Below the pieces are notes generated by a model. The model was given only the letters and a program-made list of their open reading frames with translations. It did no database searches and was not told the origin of the DNA. Shown piece after piece: positions 16,010-24,282 of a stretch of 64,000 bases of DNA. Each line of letters begins with the position of its first letter. Positions within the stretch are counted from its first letter, which is position 1. Source of the DNA: Polyangium fumosum. Its GTDB lineage: Bacteria; Myxococcota_A; Polyangia; Polyangiales; Polyangiaceae. Both the position numbers and the translations under genes were made by a program. Location of the stretch: the NCBI RefSeq assembly GCF_005144585.1, contig NZ_SSMQ01000007.1:1-64000 (forward strand), given 5' to 3'.

Positions 16010-16987
16010 TCAGAACTCCATCCCGGCGCTCACACCCAAGCTCCCTCGACCCACGATCGGCGAGATCCACGCGCGCTCTGCCGGCGCCTCGGGCTCGTTC
16101 CCGCCCACCACGAACAGCACGATCCCCGTCGCGAGCACCCCCCCGCCGATCCCCAGCAACCCCGTCGACACATCCGCGGAAAACCCCGCCTCGTTCCGCA
16201 ACGTGTACCCCTCCTGCGTGCACCGCGTCGGATCCCCCGCGTCGCACTTCTCCTTCGACGCCGCGTTCTTCTGCAACGCGGCCGCCCCGAACCCCGCGCC
16301 CACCCCAATCCCCACGACCCCCGCGATCCCCGTCGCGAGCCCCGCCTTCCGCAGAAGCGACCACCGCGACTTCGGCGCCGCCACCACGTCCTTCCCCGCT
16401 GCCGGCGCGACCGCCGCGAGCTCCGGGATCACCACCTCCACCGTCGCCGGTCCTTCCGGCACCACCTTCTCCTCGTGAAACCCCGCCCTCCCCGGCGCCC
16501 GCGCCTCCACCACGTGGCTCCCCGGATCCACCGGCAACGCCGTCCCGAACACCGCCGGCCCGAGCACCTTGCCGTCCAGCAGCACCTCGAGCCCCGTGAC
16601 GCTCGACGACGCCGTGATCTGGATCCGCGACAACCGCTGCTCCAGCGCCCGCCGCCGCTCCTCTGCCACGGCCTCCCTCGGCTTGTCCCCACGCTCCCGC
16701 GCGAGCCGCGCAGCCTCCCCGAAGTGACCATACGCGCTCGCCGTTTTTCCCTGCCGCTCGTGACAATCGCCCAGGTTGAGCCGCGTCCCGACCGAGGGAT
16801 CGTATCGATCGCTCTCCGCGAACTTCAGGCACGCCTCCGGCAGCCGGTTCTGGTCGAGCAGCGTCCTCCCCTCGTCGAAGAGCTTGTCCGCGACGGCCTT
16901 GTCCGTGGCGGAAGTTTGTCCGAACACATGCGCGGCCCCGAGAAGGATGGCCGTGGAAACCGAAAGCCCCGTCGACTTCCTGAACAT
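16010..16987 (-). CDS. Exported TPR protein with PEGA-like domain and membrane helices
   Basis: 325 residues from ATG 16987. The signal peptide (VSTAILLGAAHVFG) is followed by two or three TPR units (ADKLFDEGRTLLDQNRLPEA, SVGTRLNLGDCHERQGKTA). A short beta domain of the PEGA type (VTGLEVLLDGKVLGPAVFG, then PGSHVVEARAPG) comes next, and then two hydrophobic helices (about residues 220-245 and 285-305). The layout is common in myxobacteria next to secreted proteins and kinases; a role in envelope scaffolding is inferred. The last codon is one base from the start of the RCC1 gene, so the two are co-transcribed and may act as a cell-surface pair. Confidence 0.75.
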   Translation of the reverse strand: MFRKSTGLSVSTAILLGAAHVFGQTSATDKAVADKLFDEGRTLLDQNRLPEACLKFAESDRYDPSVGTRLNLGDCHERQGKTASAYGHFGEAARLARERGDKPREAVAEERRRALEQRLSRIQITASSSVTGLEVLLDGKVLGPAVFGTALPVDPGSHVVEARAPGRAGFHEEKVVPEGPATVEVVIPELAAVAPAAGKDVVAAPKSRWSLLRKAGLATGIAGVVGIGVGAGFGAAALQKNAASKEKCDAGDPTRCTQEGYTLRNEAGFSADVSTGLLGIGGGVLATGIVLFVVGGNEPEAPAERAWISPIVGRGSLGVSAGMEF

Positions 16988-17157
16988 TGATTCTCCGCTC
17001 GCGACCGAGAGCGCCGGGCAGGACCCTCGTCGCCCGACCAACGTTCAGGCTACCCCGCCTGGGTCGACAAGGGAAGGAGCCGTACTTTCCGGCCCGGATC
17101 CAGGCAGGATCGATCGATCTTTGCCTCCCTTGAAACACGCACGGTACCCTTCGAACC

Positions 17158-18864
17158 ATGAAGCTCGAAGGCCGTGCCCTTCCGCTCGTCCTCTTCCTGG
17201 CGTCCGCGTGCGCGCCCTCACCCGAGGCGAAATACGACGGAGGCTCCCAGCGCCCCAGGCAAGAGCGCGTTGTCCCGCCCACGGACTTCGAGATCGAGCA
17301 GTGGAAAGAAGACATCAAGCTCCGCGAGTGGCAGGAGTGGAACCAGCGCAAGAAGGACGGGAACACGCCCTTCAACAAGACCGAGGTCGAACCGCCGCCC
17401 GGCGAAGCGCCCACGTTCCAGTTCGCCTCCGCCAAGAGCGAGCCCACCTCCGCGCCCAAAGCCACGCAGACGGAGCCGCCGCGTATCGCGGCCCTCGCCG
17501 ATCAGGCATACATCTACAAACGCCCCGCGCCCGAGGGCCTGCCGCTCGGGTACGTGCGCATGGGCACGAGCGTCACGCTCCTTTCGAACGAGCCCGTCGA
17601 GGGGAAAAACTGCCCCCGCGGTTATTACAAAGTCGCCCCCCGCGGCTACATCTGCCTCGATCCCCGCAAGACCACGCTCGATCTGAACGACCCGTATTAC
17701 CGCGCCCTCGCCGAGCTCGCGCCCCGCGAGGACGCCGTCATGCCGTATCGTTATGCCTTCTCGAACGGCGCGCCCATGTACAGCCGCGTCCCGACGAAGG
17801 CCGAGCAGGAGAAAGCCGAACGGAGCTTCGGCGCGCCGGGCACGTTCGTGCAGCTCGCCGAGTGGTCGCGTGGCCACGAGGAGCTCATCAGCGCCGACGA
17901 GCGCGACCGCATCCGCCCGACCGACCCGGTCTTCGCCATCTTCGCGAACGGTCAGCGCTCCGTCTCCGGCAATGGCGCCTATGATCCCGCGAAGCTCGTC
18001 TGGCGCGTCATCCCGAACGGCTCGATGCTCGCGTACGCGCGCGCCTTCGAGGCCGAAGGCCGCACCTGGCTCGTCACGCCCGACCTCATGCTCGTCCCCG
18101 CCGACCGCATGCGCCCCTTCCGCCGCACCGCCTTCCACGGCGTGCGCCTCGGCAGCGACGTCCGCCTCCCGCTCGCCTGGAACCGCAAGCAGGAGCCCAT
18201 CCCGCGGTATACCCGCGGTGAAAACGGGAAAATGGTCACATTCGGACAAACCATTCCGCCGAAAGGGTACGTCCAGGTCAGCGAGCGCGTCGTCGTCGGC
18301 AAGAAGGCGTACCTCGCCCTCCGGAACGAGCCCGGCGCGTTCGTCCTCGCGGACCACATCACGGTCACGCGGACCGCGAAAAAGCTGCCGCGCTCGGTCA
18401 AACCCGGCGAAAAGTGGATCGAGGTCAAGATCAACCCCGGCACGCTCACGGCCTACGAGGGCGACAAACCCATCTACGCGACGATGTTCTCCCCTGGCAA
18501 GGGCGGCGCCCCCATCCCCGGCTACGACCCGTACGTCCATTCGATGACGAAGACCGGCGTCTTCCCGATCGAGTGGAAGGACCGCGTCGCCGTCATGTCA
18601 CCGGACAAGGAATGGCCGCCGAAGATGCTCTGGATCTCGGAGGTCCCGAACATCCAGTACCTCCGCGCCCCGCTCGCGATGCACGTCGCCTACTGGCACG
18701 AGGATTTCGGCAACCCGAAGAGCGCCGAGTGCGTGAACGTCTCCCCCGAGGACGGCCATTTCCTCTTTCAATGGACCGAGCCCGCCCTGCCCGAGGGCTG
18801 GGGCGGCGTCCGGCCCGGCGATGGCAATGGCAAGGCCACGCCGGTCGTGATCACCGCCCTGTAA
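17158..18864 (+). CDS. L,D-transpeptidase-like (YkuD) lipoprotein with SH3-like domain
   Basis: 568 residues with a lipoprotein signal (LASAC). A charged helix (residues 40-75) precedes an SH3-like region (about residues 115-180) with YIYKRPAPEGLPLGYVRMG. The C-terminal domain is YkuD-like: WIEVKINPGTLTAYEG, a His in MHVAYW (His509) and a Cys in SAECVN (Cys525). The family signature ends S/T-H-G-C-x-N or similar; here the residues before Cys525 are Ala and Glu, so the conserved Gly is missing although the nucleophile and Asn remain. It may be an L,D-transpeptidase of a divergent subgroup or a non-catalytic peptidoglycan-binding relative. Located at the periplasm/outer membrane. Confidence 0.75.
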   Translation: MKLEGRALPLVLFLASACAPSPEAKYDGGSQRPRQERVVPPTDFEIEQWKEDIKLREWQEWNQRKKDGNTPFNKTEVEPPPGEAPTFQFASAKSEPTSAPKATQTEPPRIAALADQAYIYKRPAPEGLPLGYVRMGTSVTLLSNEPVEGKNCPRGYYKVAPRGYICLDPRKTTLDLNDPYYRALAELAPREDAVMPYRYAFSNGAPMYSRVPTKAEQEKAERSFGAPGTFVQLAEWSRGHEELISADERDRIRPTDPVFAIFANGQRSVSGNGAYDPAKLVWRVIPNGSMLAYARAFEAEGRTWLVTPDLMLVPADRMRPFRRTAFHGVRLGSDVRLPLAWNRKQEPIPRYTRGENGKMVTFGQTIPPKGYVQVSERVVVGKKAYLALRNEPGAFVLADHITVTRTAKKLPRSVKPGEKWIEVKINPGTLTAYEGDKPIYATMFSPGKGGAPIPGYDPYVHSMTKTGVFPIEWKDRVAVMSPDKEWPPKMLWISEVPNIQYLRAPLAMHVAYWHEDFGNPKSAECVNVSPEDGHFLFQWTEPALPEGWGGVRPGDGNGKATPVVITAL

Positions 18865-18871
18865 TCCACGC

Positions 18872-19363
18872 CTACGGATGGTGCTCGGCGAAGCGCTGGA
18901 GTTTCTCCGCCGAGCGCCGGAACATCTGCGAAAACACCGCCCGCGCTGCCCCGTGCACGGGCACCATCACGAGCGCCGGCGTGTAGAACACGTGCCAGAC
19001 GAGCCGCGTCCGCCGGCCGCCGTCGAGCGGCTCGAAGCGCAGATCCTCCAGCATTTGCTTCACGATCGGCAGCGTGATCCCGTCGATCGAGAACGTGAGC
19101 CGCTGCCCGCGATCCCAGGCAAGAAAACGCTCCTTCACGGTCAGCGTCTTCAGCTCGATCTCGCGCGTCGTGCCCACTGCGTGCGGCTCCGGGCTCGTCC
19201 ACCGGCAGGCGACGAAGTCCTGAAACCACGCCTCTTGCCGCTCGCCGGTAGCGAACAGATCGAAGACACGCTCGGGCGTGGCGTCGATCGTCACGACGTT
19301 CGCGATGCGTTGCGGGGCGCTGTCGACGTACGAAAGATCCGAAGGGGTCGTGCGGAACCACAT
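18872..19363 (-). CDS. SRPBCC (START-like) family protein
   Basis: 163 residues from ATG 19363. It follows the SRPBCC layout: an N-terminal strand and helix (VVTIDATPERVFDLFATGER), WTSPEPHAVGTTREIELKTL, then RTRLVWHVFY and a long C-terminal helix. These proteins bind hydrophobic ligands; members near this subgroup are annotated as polyketide cyclase/dehydrase-like, but no ligand can be named. It lies 50 bases downstream of the broken nitrate reductase gene on the same strand and converges on the YkuD-like gene. The frame is open far upstream because it coincides with part of the broken gene; that upstream part does not belong to this protein. Confidence 0.7.
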   Translation of the reverse strand: MWFRTTPSDLSYVDSAPQRIANVVTIDATPERVFDLFATGERQEAWFQDFVACRWTSPEPHAVGTTREIELKTLTVKERFLAWDRGQRLTFSIDGITLPIVKQMLEDLRFEPLDGGRRTRLVWHVFYTPALVMVPVHGAARAVFSQMFRRSAEKLQRFAEHHP

Positions 19364-19413
19364 GCGGCGTATTCCGCCTCGGTTTTCCCCGCGACGCAAG
19401 CCCTGCGATTGCT

Positions 19414-21504
19414 CTAGCCGAACGGCTCCACCGCCACCGCGCACCGCTTGAGCGCCGGCTCCATGCTCAGCGGGTCTGTCGCGGACGTCGTCACCTCGTT
19501 CACCGACGCGCCCGCCTCCCACAGATCGTTCCAATGCATCGGCATGAACACGACGCCCGGCCCGATGTCCCGGGTCACGCGTACGACAGTCCTCGCCTCG
19601 CCACGCCGGCTCTTCACGAACACCCGCGCTCCCTCGACGAGCCCGAGCTCGCGCGCGTCCTCCGGGCTCATCGCCAGGTAAGGCGCCGGATCGATGCGAT
19701 TCAACCGCTCCACATTGCCCGTCTTCGTCCGCGTATGCCAGTGCGCCTCCACGCGCCCCGTCGTCAGCACCAGCGGATACCGCGCGTCCGGCTGCTCCTC
19801 CGGCGCCACGTACGGCCGCGCAAAGAGCCTCGCCTTGCCCGAGGGCGTCGCGAACACGTGCCCCTCGTGCAGCACCCGCGGCGCGCCCGTGTGCGGGTGC
19901 GGCCAGCGCTGCGGCCCCTCCGCGCGCAGCCTCTCGTAATCGACGCCGGTCTGATCGTTCGGCCGGCCCCGCGTCATCATGGCCATTTCCCGGAAAATCG
20001 CGCCGGCCGAGGAACAATCGAACGCCGCGCCGAAGCCCATGGCCTGCGCCACGTCTTGCACCCATTCCCAGTCCGGCCGCGCGTCCCCCGGCGGCTCCAC
20101 CACCCGTTCGAGCAGCGAAATGGTCCGGTCGCTGTTCGTGAACGTCCCCTCCTGCTCCAGGTTCAACGCGCCCGGCAGCACCACGTGGGCAAACCGCGTC
20201 GTCTCCGTGGGATAATACGCGTCCTGCACGATCACGAGCTCCGCCCGCTCGAGCCCCCACCGCGCCACGGGCAGGGTTCGGCATGCTCGCCGCCGGGTTT
20301 GTTCCGATGATCCAAAGCGCGCGAATCTCGCCCCGCTCCATCGCGTCGAACATCGCGACCGCGTCATGCCCCGGCTTCTCGCCGATCGCCCCCGGCGGCA
20401 GGCCCCACAGCGCCTCCACCTCGGCCCGATGCGCCTCGTCGAGGACCCCCGCTGCCCGGGCAGACCGTGGCTCATGTAGCCCATGTCCCGGCCGCCCATC
20501 GCATGGTTGTCCCGTCAAACTAAATGGTCCCGCGCCCGGCTTGCCGATCCGGCCCGTCGTGAGGTGCAGGTTGATGATCGCGTTCGTCGAGAAGGTCCCG
20601 AGCGTCGTCTGGTTGACGCCCATCGTCCAGAACGTGATGAGCCGCTCGGTGCGCGCGATGATCTCGGCCGACGCGCGGAGTTCCTCCTCGGTGATTCCGC
20701 AGATCGCAGCGACGCGCGCCGGATCGTATTCGCGGAGCATCGGCAAAAGCTCGTCCCAGCCCTCCGTATGCGCCGCGACGAACGCCTCGTCGATGACGCC
20801 CATCTCCAGGCAGAGATGAAGTCACCCATGGAGGAGCGCGATGTCCGTCCCGGGCCGGACCGCGAGGTGCATCGTCCCTTGCGCGGCCGTCTTCGTTCGG
20901 CGCGGATCGACCACGATCGCGCGTGCGCCCGAGGTCTTCATCCGCCGGAGGACCCGGTCGAACGCGACGGGATGGCAATCGGCCGCGTTCGATCCAATGA
21001 ACACGAACGCGTCGGCCTCCTCGATGTCCGCGAACGTCAGCGGCGGACCGTCCGCGCCGAGCGAGAGCGTCATCCCGCCGCGGCGCTCGCCATGCAGAGG
21101 CGGCTGTTCGAATCGACGTGGTTCGTCCGGAGGAACCCTTTGCCGAGTTTGTTGGCGAGGTACTGCGCCTCGGTCGTGAGCTGCCCCGAGAGGTAAAGCG
21201 CGACTGCGGAGGGGCCATGCTCTGCGAGAATACGCCCGAGCCGTGTGGAGATCTCGCGCACCGCCTCCTCGCGCGAGATGGGGACGAGCGCGCCGTCCGC
21301 GCCGCGGAGGAGGGCTCGACCGAGGCGCGACGGCGCGGCGAGGGCTTGCGCGGCGAGGGCGCCTTTCAAGCAAAGGCGACCGAGGTTCGCCGGATGCTCG
21401 GGGTCCCCGACGAGCTTCAGGATCCGTTTGCCATCGGTCGTCGCCAAGAGTCCGCAGCCCACACCGCAATACGGGCAGACGGTCTTGCGCTGCTCAGTGA
21501 CCAC
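19414..21504 (-). pseudogene. nasA: Assimilatory nitrate reductase-like molybdopterin oxidoreductase, disrupted
   Basis: From GTG 21504 the sequence has the 4Fe-4S motif CPYCGVGC with LCLKG and the RLCMASA segment with the likely Mo-ligand Cys. It continues with GIT-EELRASAEII, MGVNQTTLGTFS, LWIIGTNPAASMP, DAYYPTETTRFAHVVLPGAL and a C-terminal molydopterin-binding domain ending at 19414. Length (about 697 codons) fits NasA/NapA-type catalytic subunits, but the frame is broken at about 21069-21077, 20501-20509, 20446-20452 and 20261-20280, and a TGA stands in frame at 20822-20824. All domains can be followed across the breaks, so decay is recent or the assembly is locally wrong. No nitrite reductase or transporter gene is adjacent. 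Confidence 0.8.
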
Positions 21505-21623
21505 GCACGAGGATCCTTCGACCGCCCGCGGAGCGCAAGAGGGGGGCGAGTTTCGGGCGCCGGCCAGAAAAAGATCGGGGGCTCGAAATTTCTTCCCCCG
21601 CTCCGCCGAACAGGGCGGCGAGG

Positions 21624-22217
21624 ATGCAGCCCGCACCCATGACGCCCAACGTCCCCGGCCCGAAGGCGCCGCCCCAAACGGCGACCGTCTCACCGGAGGA
21701 GACTGCTTCGCTACGACAGATCGTCGTGGCCGTGGTGGCGTGTGTCCTCGGCGAGCGCCGGAACCACCCGGACGTCGAGGATTGTACGCACGAGGCGCTC
21801 TCCCGCGCCATCGAGGGCCGAAGCCGCTTGCGTGACGGAGAGCCGCTCCGTCCGTGGGTGATCGGTATCGCGCGGCACGTGGCGCTCGACGCGCTGCGGA
21901 GCCGCAAGCGCACGCGGCGCGTGGAGGCGCGGATGGAGACCGCGTCTGCGTCCGAGGACACCACGACAACGTGGCTCGACTGGGTGCCGGACCCCTCGCC
22001 GGGTCCGGAGGAGCGCACGGCGAGCGCGGAACGGGCGACCCGCCTCGAGCGGGCGCTCGGCTCGCTCCCCGAGGAGCAGCGGCGCGCGCTCGTGATGTTC
22101 CACGTCGAGGGGCTTGGATACCAGGATATTTGCAAGCGCCTCGGGGTCCCGCTCGGGACCGTGGCGACGTGGCTCGCGCGCGGCCGGCGGCTGCTCGCGG
22201 AGACGGTCGGCGAATGA
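21624..22217 (+). CDS. ECF-family sigma factor
   Basis: 197 residues; ATG 21639 is an alternative start. Region 2 contains DVEDCTHEALSRAIEGRSRL and RPWVIGIARHVALDALRSRK (the core-binding and -10 recognition helices). A Thr/Pro-rich linker follows, and then region 4 with LGSLPEEQRRALVMFHVEGL and the HTH YQDICKRLGVPLGTVATWLA. The next gene, 27 bases downstream, encodes a probable zinc-binding anti-sigma factor, and the third an exported membrane protein, so this is a sigma/anti-sigma/effector operon that responds to the envelope. It is divergent from the broken nitrate reductase gene with 119 bases between. Confidence 0.88.
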   Translation: MQPAPMTPNVPGPKAPPQTATVSPEETASLRQIVVAVVACVLGERRNHPDVEDCTHEALSRAIEGRSRLRDGEPLRPWVIGIARHVALDALRSRKRTRRVEARMETASASEDTTTTWLDWVPDPSPGPEERTASAERATRLERALGSLPEEQRRALVMFHVEGLGYQDICKRLGVPLGTVATWLARGRRLLAETVGE

Positions 22218-22244
22218 TTCCGTGAGACGAGATGAGGAACGACG

Positions 22245-22823
22245 ATGGACGACCACGACAAACTCCCGCCGGATCTGGCCTGGCAACACGACGGACACGT
22301 GACGGAGTTCGTGCTCTCGAGTGTCGCCGACGGAGAAGCGGGGATCGTCCCCGCGGATGCCCTCTCTCATCTCGACGGTTGTGACCATTGCGCGCAGCGC
22401 CTCGGCGCGGAGGCGTTGCTCTCGGCGCACGCGGGCGAATTGCTCGCGGAGCTCACGGAGCCCTCGTTCGCGCCGGTGAAGGTTCTCGTGAAGGAGCCCG
22501 CGGCCGCGGTGGCGAAGGCGCCTGCATCCGTGCGGGGCCTCGCGACGCTGCCGAAGCGCGCGGTGTTCGGCGCGCTGCTCCTGGCGGCGCTCGGCGCGCT
22601 GCCGGCGATTCTGGATCAAATCGCCCGGGTCCCGAGCTTGGTCGGGACGATCGGGCGGGCCGTGCTCATGCTCGCGCGGAGCGCGGAGGTCGTCTCGAAG
22701 AGTGACATGTTCCCGACGCTCGCGTTCGCGGCGTCGGCGGTACTCATGATTTCGGGCCTCGTCGTATCGCGAATCTCGCGTCCGGGGTCCTCGAACGATT
22801 TGGCGCAAGAAGGAGGCGTGTGA
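22245..22823 (+). CDS. Membrane anti-sigma factor with zinc-finger-like motif
   Basis: 192 residues. The N-terminal cytoplasmic part contains HVTEFVLSSVADGEAG and LSHLDGCDHCAQRL, which fits the H-x3-C-x2-C zinc-anti-sigma (ZAS) motif. A linker rich in Ala/Lys/Pro leads to membrane segments at about 105-130 and 148-175. It directly follows the ECF gene and is separated by only one base from the next gene. The predicted role is to hold the sigma factor at the membrane until a signal arrives. That the ZAS finger is complete is an inference from the motif. Confidence 0.78.
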   Translation: MDDHDKLPPDLAWQHDGHVTEFVLSSVADGEAGIVPADALSHLDGCDHCAQRLGAEALLSAHAGELLAELTEPSFAPVKVLVKEPAAAVAKAPASVRGLATLPKRAVFGALLLAALGALPAILDQIARVPSLVGTIGRAVLMLARSAEVVSKSDMFPTLAFAASAVLMISGLVVSRISRPGSSNDLAQEGGV

Positions 22824-22824
22824 A

Positions 22825-24210
22825 ATGGCTGGTCGAAGGCTTTCTGGGCTCGCGTTCTTGCTTTCTGCATTGACGACCGCGGCGCCCTCGCTGGCGGCGG
22901 TCGAGAAGCAAGGCGAATGGCCGGCGGACGAGAAGAAGATCAGCCTCGACGTCGAGCGCGTGTCGCAGGAGGACGCGATCAAGCGCCTCGCCGAGGCCGC
23001 GGGCTGGAGCGTCGTGATCCACGCCCCGTCGACGGAGCCCGCCTCCCTGCACGTCAAGGACCAGCCCGCCGACAAGGTCCTCGCGCTCTTGCTCGAAGGC
23101 GGCCAGTACGTCGCCCGCCGCGACGGCACGTTGATTTCGATTTCCCGCGCCCCCGCGGCGCCGAGCGCCGAAGCGCTCCCCGCGGCGCCGCCGGTGCCCC
23201 CGGTGCCGCCCGTTCCTGCGGTGCCCCCGGTGCCGCCCGTGCCGCCTGTCCCGCCAAACGATTCGGCGGACGAACAGGACGAACAGAACGAGCAGGCCGC
23301 CCCCGCCGCCGAGCCTCGCACCGGCGCGGCACAACATCGGAGGGGCGAGGGCAAGGATCGCGAGGTGGTGGGGCAGAGCCTCGTCATCGGGAAGGACGAG
23401 GTTGTCAAGGACGTCCATTTGGTCGGCGGAAGCCTCACGATTCGCGGGGTCGTCACGGGCAGCGTGGAGGTCGCCGGCGGGACGGTGACGATCGAGCAGG
23501 GCGCGCACGTGATGGGCGACGCGCAGGTGATGGGCGGCTCGATTCACGTGAAGAAGGGCGCGCGCCTCGACGGCAACGCGAAAATCGTGGGCGGGAAGCT
23601 CCATCGTGAGGAGGGGTCGATCATCGGGGGCGACGTCTCGACGCGTATCGAGGACGAGCACGACGAGGAGCCGACGAACGCACAGCGCTTCATGCGTAAT
23701 TTCAGCGAATCGATGACGAGCGGGGCGCTGCTCTTCGCGCTCGGCGCGGTCTTGATTGCGCTCTTCACGAAGCGCGCGGAGTCGCTCAAGGTGGAGATCG
23801 CGGCCCGGCCGATGCGTTCGTTCGCGCTCGGCATCGTGGGTTCGCTCGGCGCGATTGCGCTGCTCGTGGCGCTCTGCATCACGCTGGTGGGCATTCCGGT
23901 CGCGGTGGTGGGGCTCCTTGCGGGGGTCTTCGGCCTCTTCGCGGCGATGTGCTCGGTGCTGGAGGTCGTGGGCCGCGCGCTCATCGGGCACAAGACGAAG
24001 AACGAATATGCGCACCTCGCTCTGGGTTGCGCGCTCTTCGTGCTGACCGGCCCGCTGCCGGTGATCGGCGAGATCGTGCGGGTGGTCGTGGTGCTCGTGG
24101 CGATCGGCAGCCTCGTGGCGACGCGGGCCGCAGGCCTGATCCCCATGAAGAAGGGCGCCAAGCCGACGATGGACGATTCGCATCCGTATCGGAGCGCCGA
24201 GGTCGTCTGA
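22825..24210 (+). CDS. Membrane protein with STN-like N terminus and bactofilin-like repeats
   Basis: 461 residues, with an AAGGAGG ribosome site inside the preceding gene. After a signal peptide, residues 35-105 resemble an STN/secretin-N domain (SLDVERVSQEDAIKRLAEAA). A Val-Pro-Pro-rich linker follows. Residues about 185-270 carry bactofilin-like (polymer-forming) strands: DVHLVGGSLTIRGVVTGSVE, GGTVTIEQGAHVMGDAQVMG and GGSIHVKKGARLDGNAKIVG. The last 170 residues contain four or five membrane helices. It is the third gene of the sigma/anti-sigma operon and may sense or repair the envelope. The domain combination is uncommon. Confidence 0.75.
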   Translation: MAGRRLSGLAFLLSALTTAAPSLAAVEKQGEWPADEKKISLDVERVSQEDAIKRLAEAAGWSVVIHAPSTEPASLHVKDQPADKVLALLLEGGQYVARRDGTLISISRAPAAPSAEALPAAPPVPPVPPVPAVPPVPPVPPVPPNDSADEQDEQNEQAAPAAEPRTGAAQHRRGEGKDREVVGQSLVIGKDEVVKDVHLVGGSLTIRGVVTGSVEVAGGTVTIEQGAHVMGDAQVMGGSIHVKKGARLDGNAKIVGGKLHREEGSIIGGDVSTRIEDEHDEEPTNAQRFMRNFSESMTSGALLFALGAVLIALFTKRAESLKVEIAARPMRSFALGIVGSLGAIALLVALCITLVGIPVAVVGLLAGVFGLFAAMCSVLEVVGRALIGHKTKNEYAHLALGCALFVLTGPLPVIGEIVRVVVVLVAIGSLVATRAAGLIPMKKGAKPTMDDSHPYRSAEVV

Positions 24211-24229
24211 TTCGACTCCCTTCCTGACG

Positions 24230-24266
24230 AAAAAGGCCGCGCTCCCTCGGGAGACGCGGCCTTTTT
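24230..24266 (+). terminator. Rho-independent terminator
   Basis: The stem AAAAAGGCCGCG (24230-24241) pairs with CGCGGCCTTTTT (24255-24266) around a 13-base loop. It has a U-tract for the plus-strand operon and an A-run mirrored for the convergent gene, so it can act in both directions. It closes the sigma/anti-sigma operon and the convergent VIT gene. Confidence 0.9.
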
Positions 24267-24282
24267 CTGTTTCAGCGATCGA

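Noticed and set aside
20822-20824. Selenocysteine at the in-frame TGA of the nitrate reductase
   Set aside because: It is not at the Mo-ligand position, which has a Cys further upstream, and there are frameshifts elsewhere in the gene, so a nonsense mutation is simpler.
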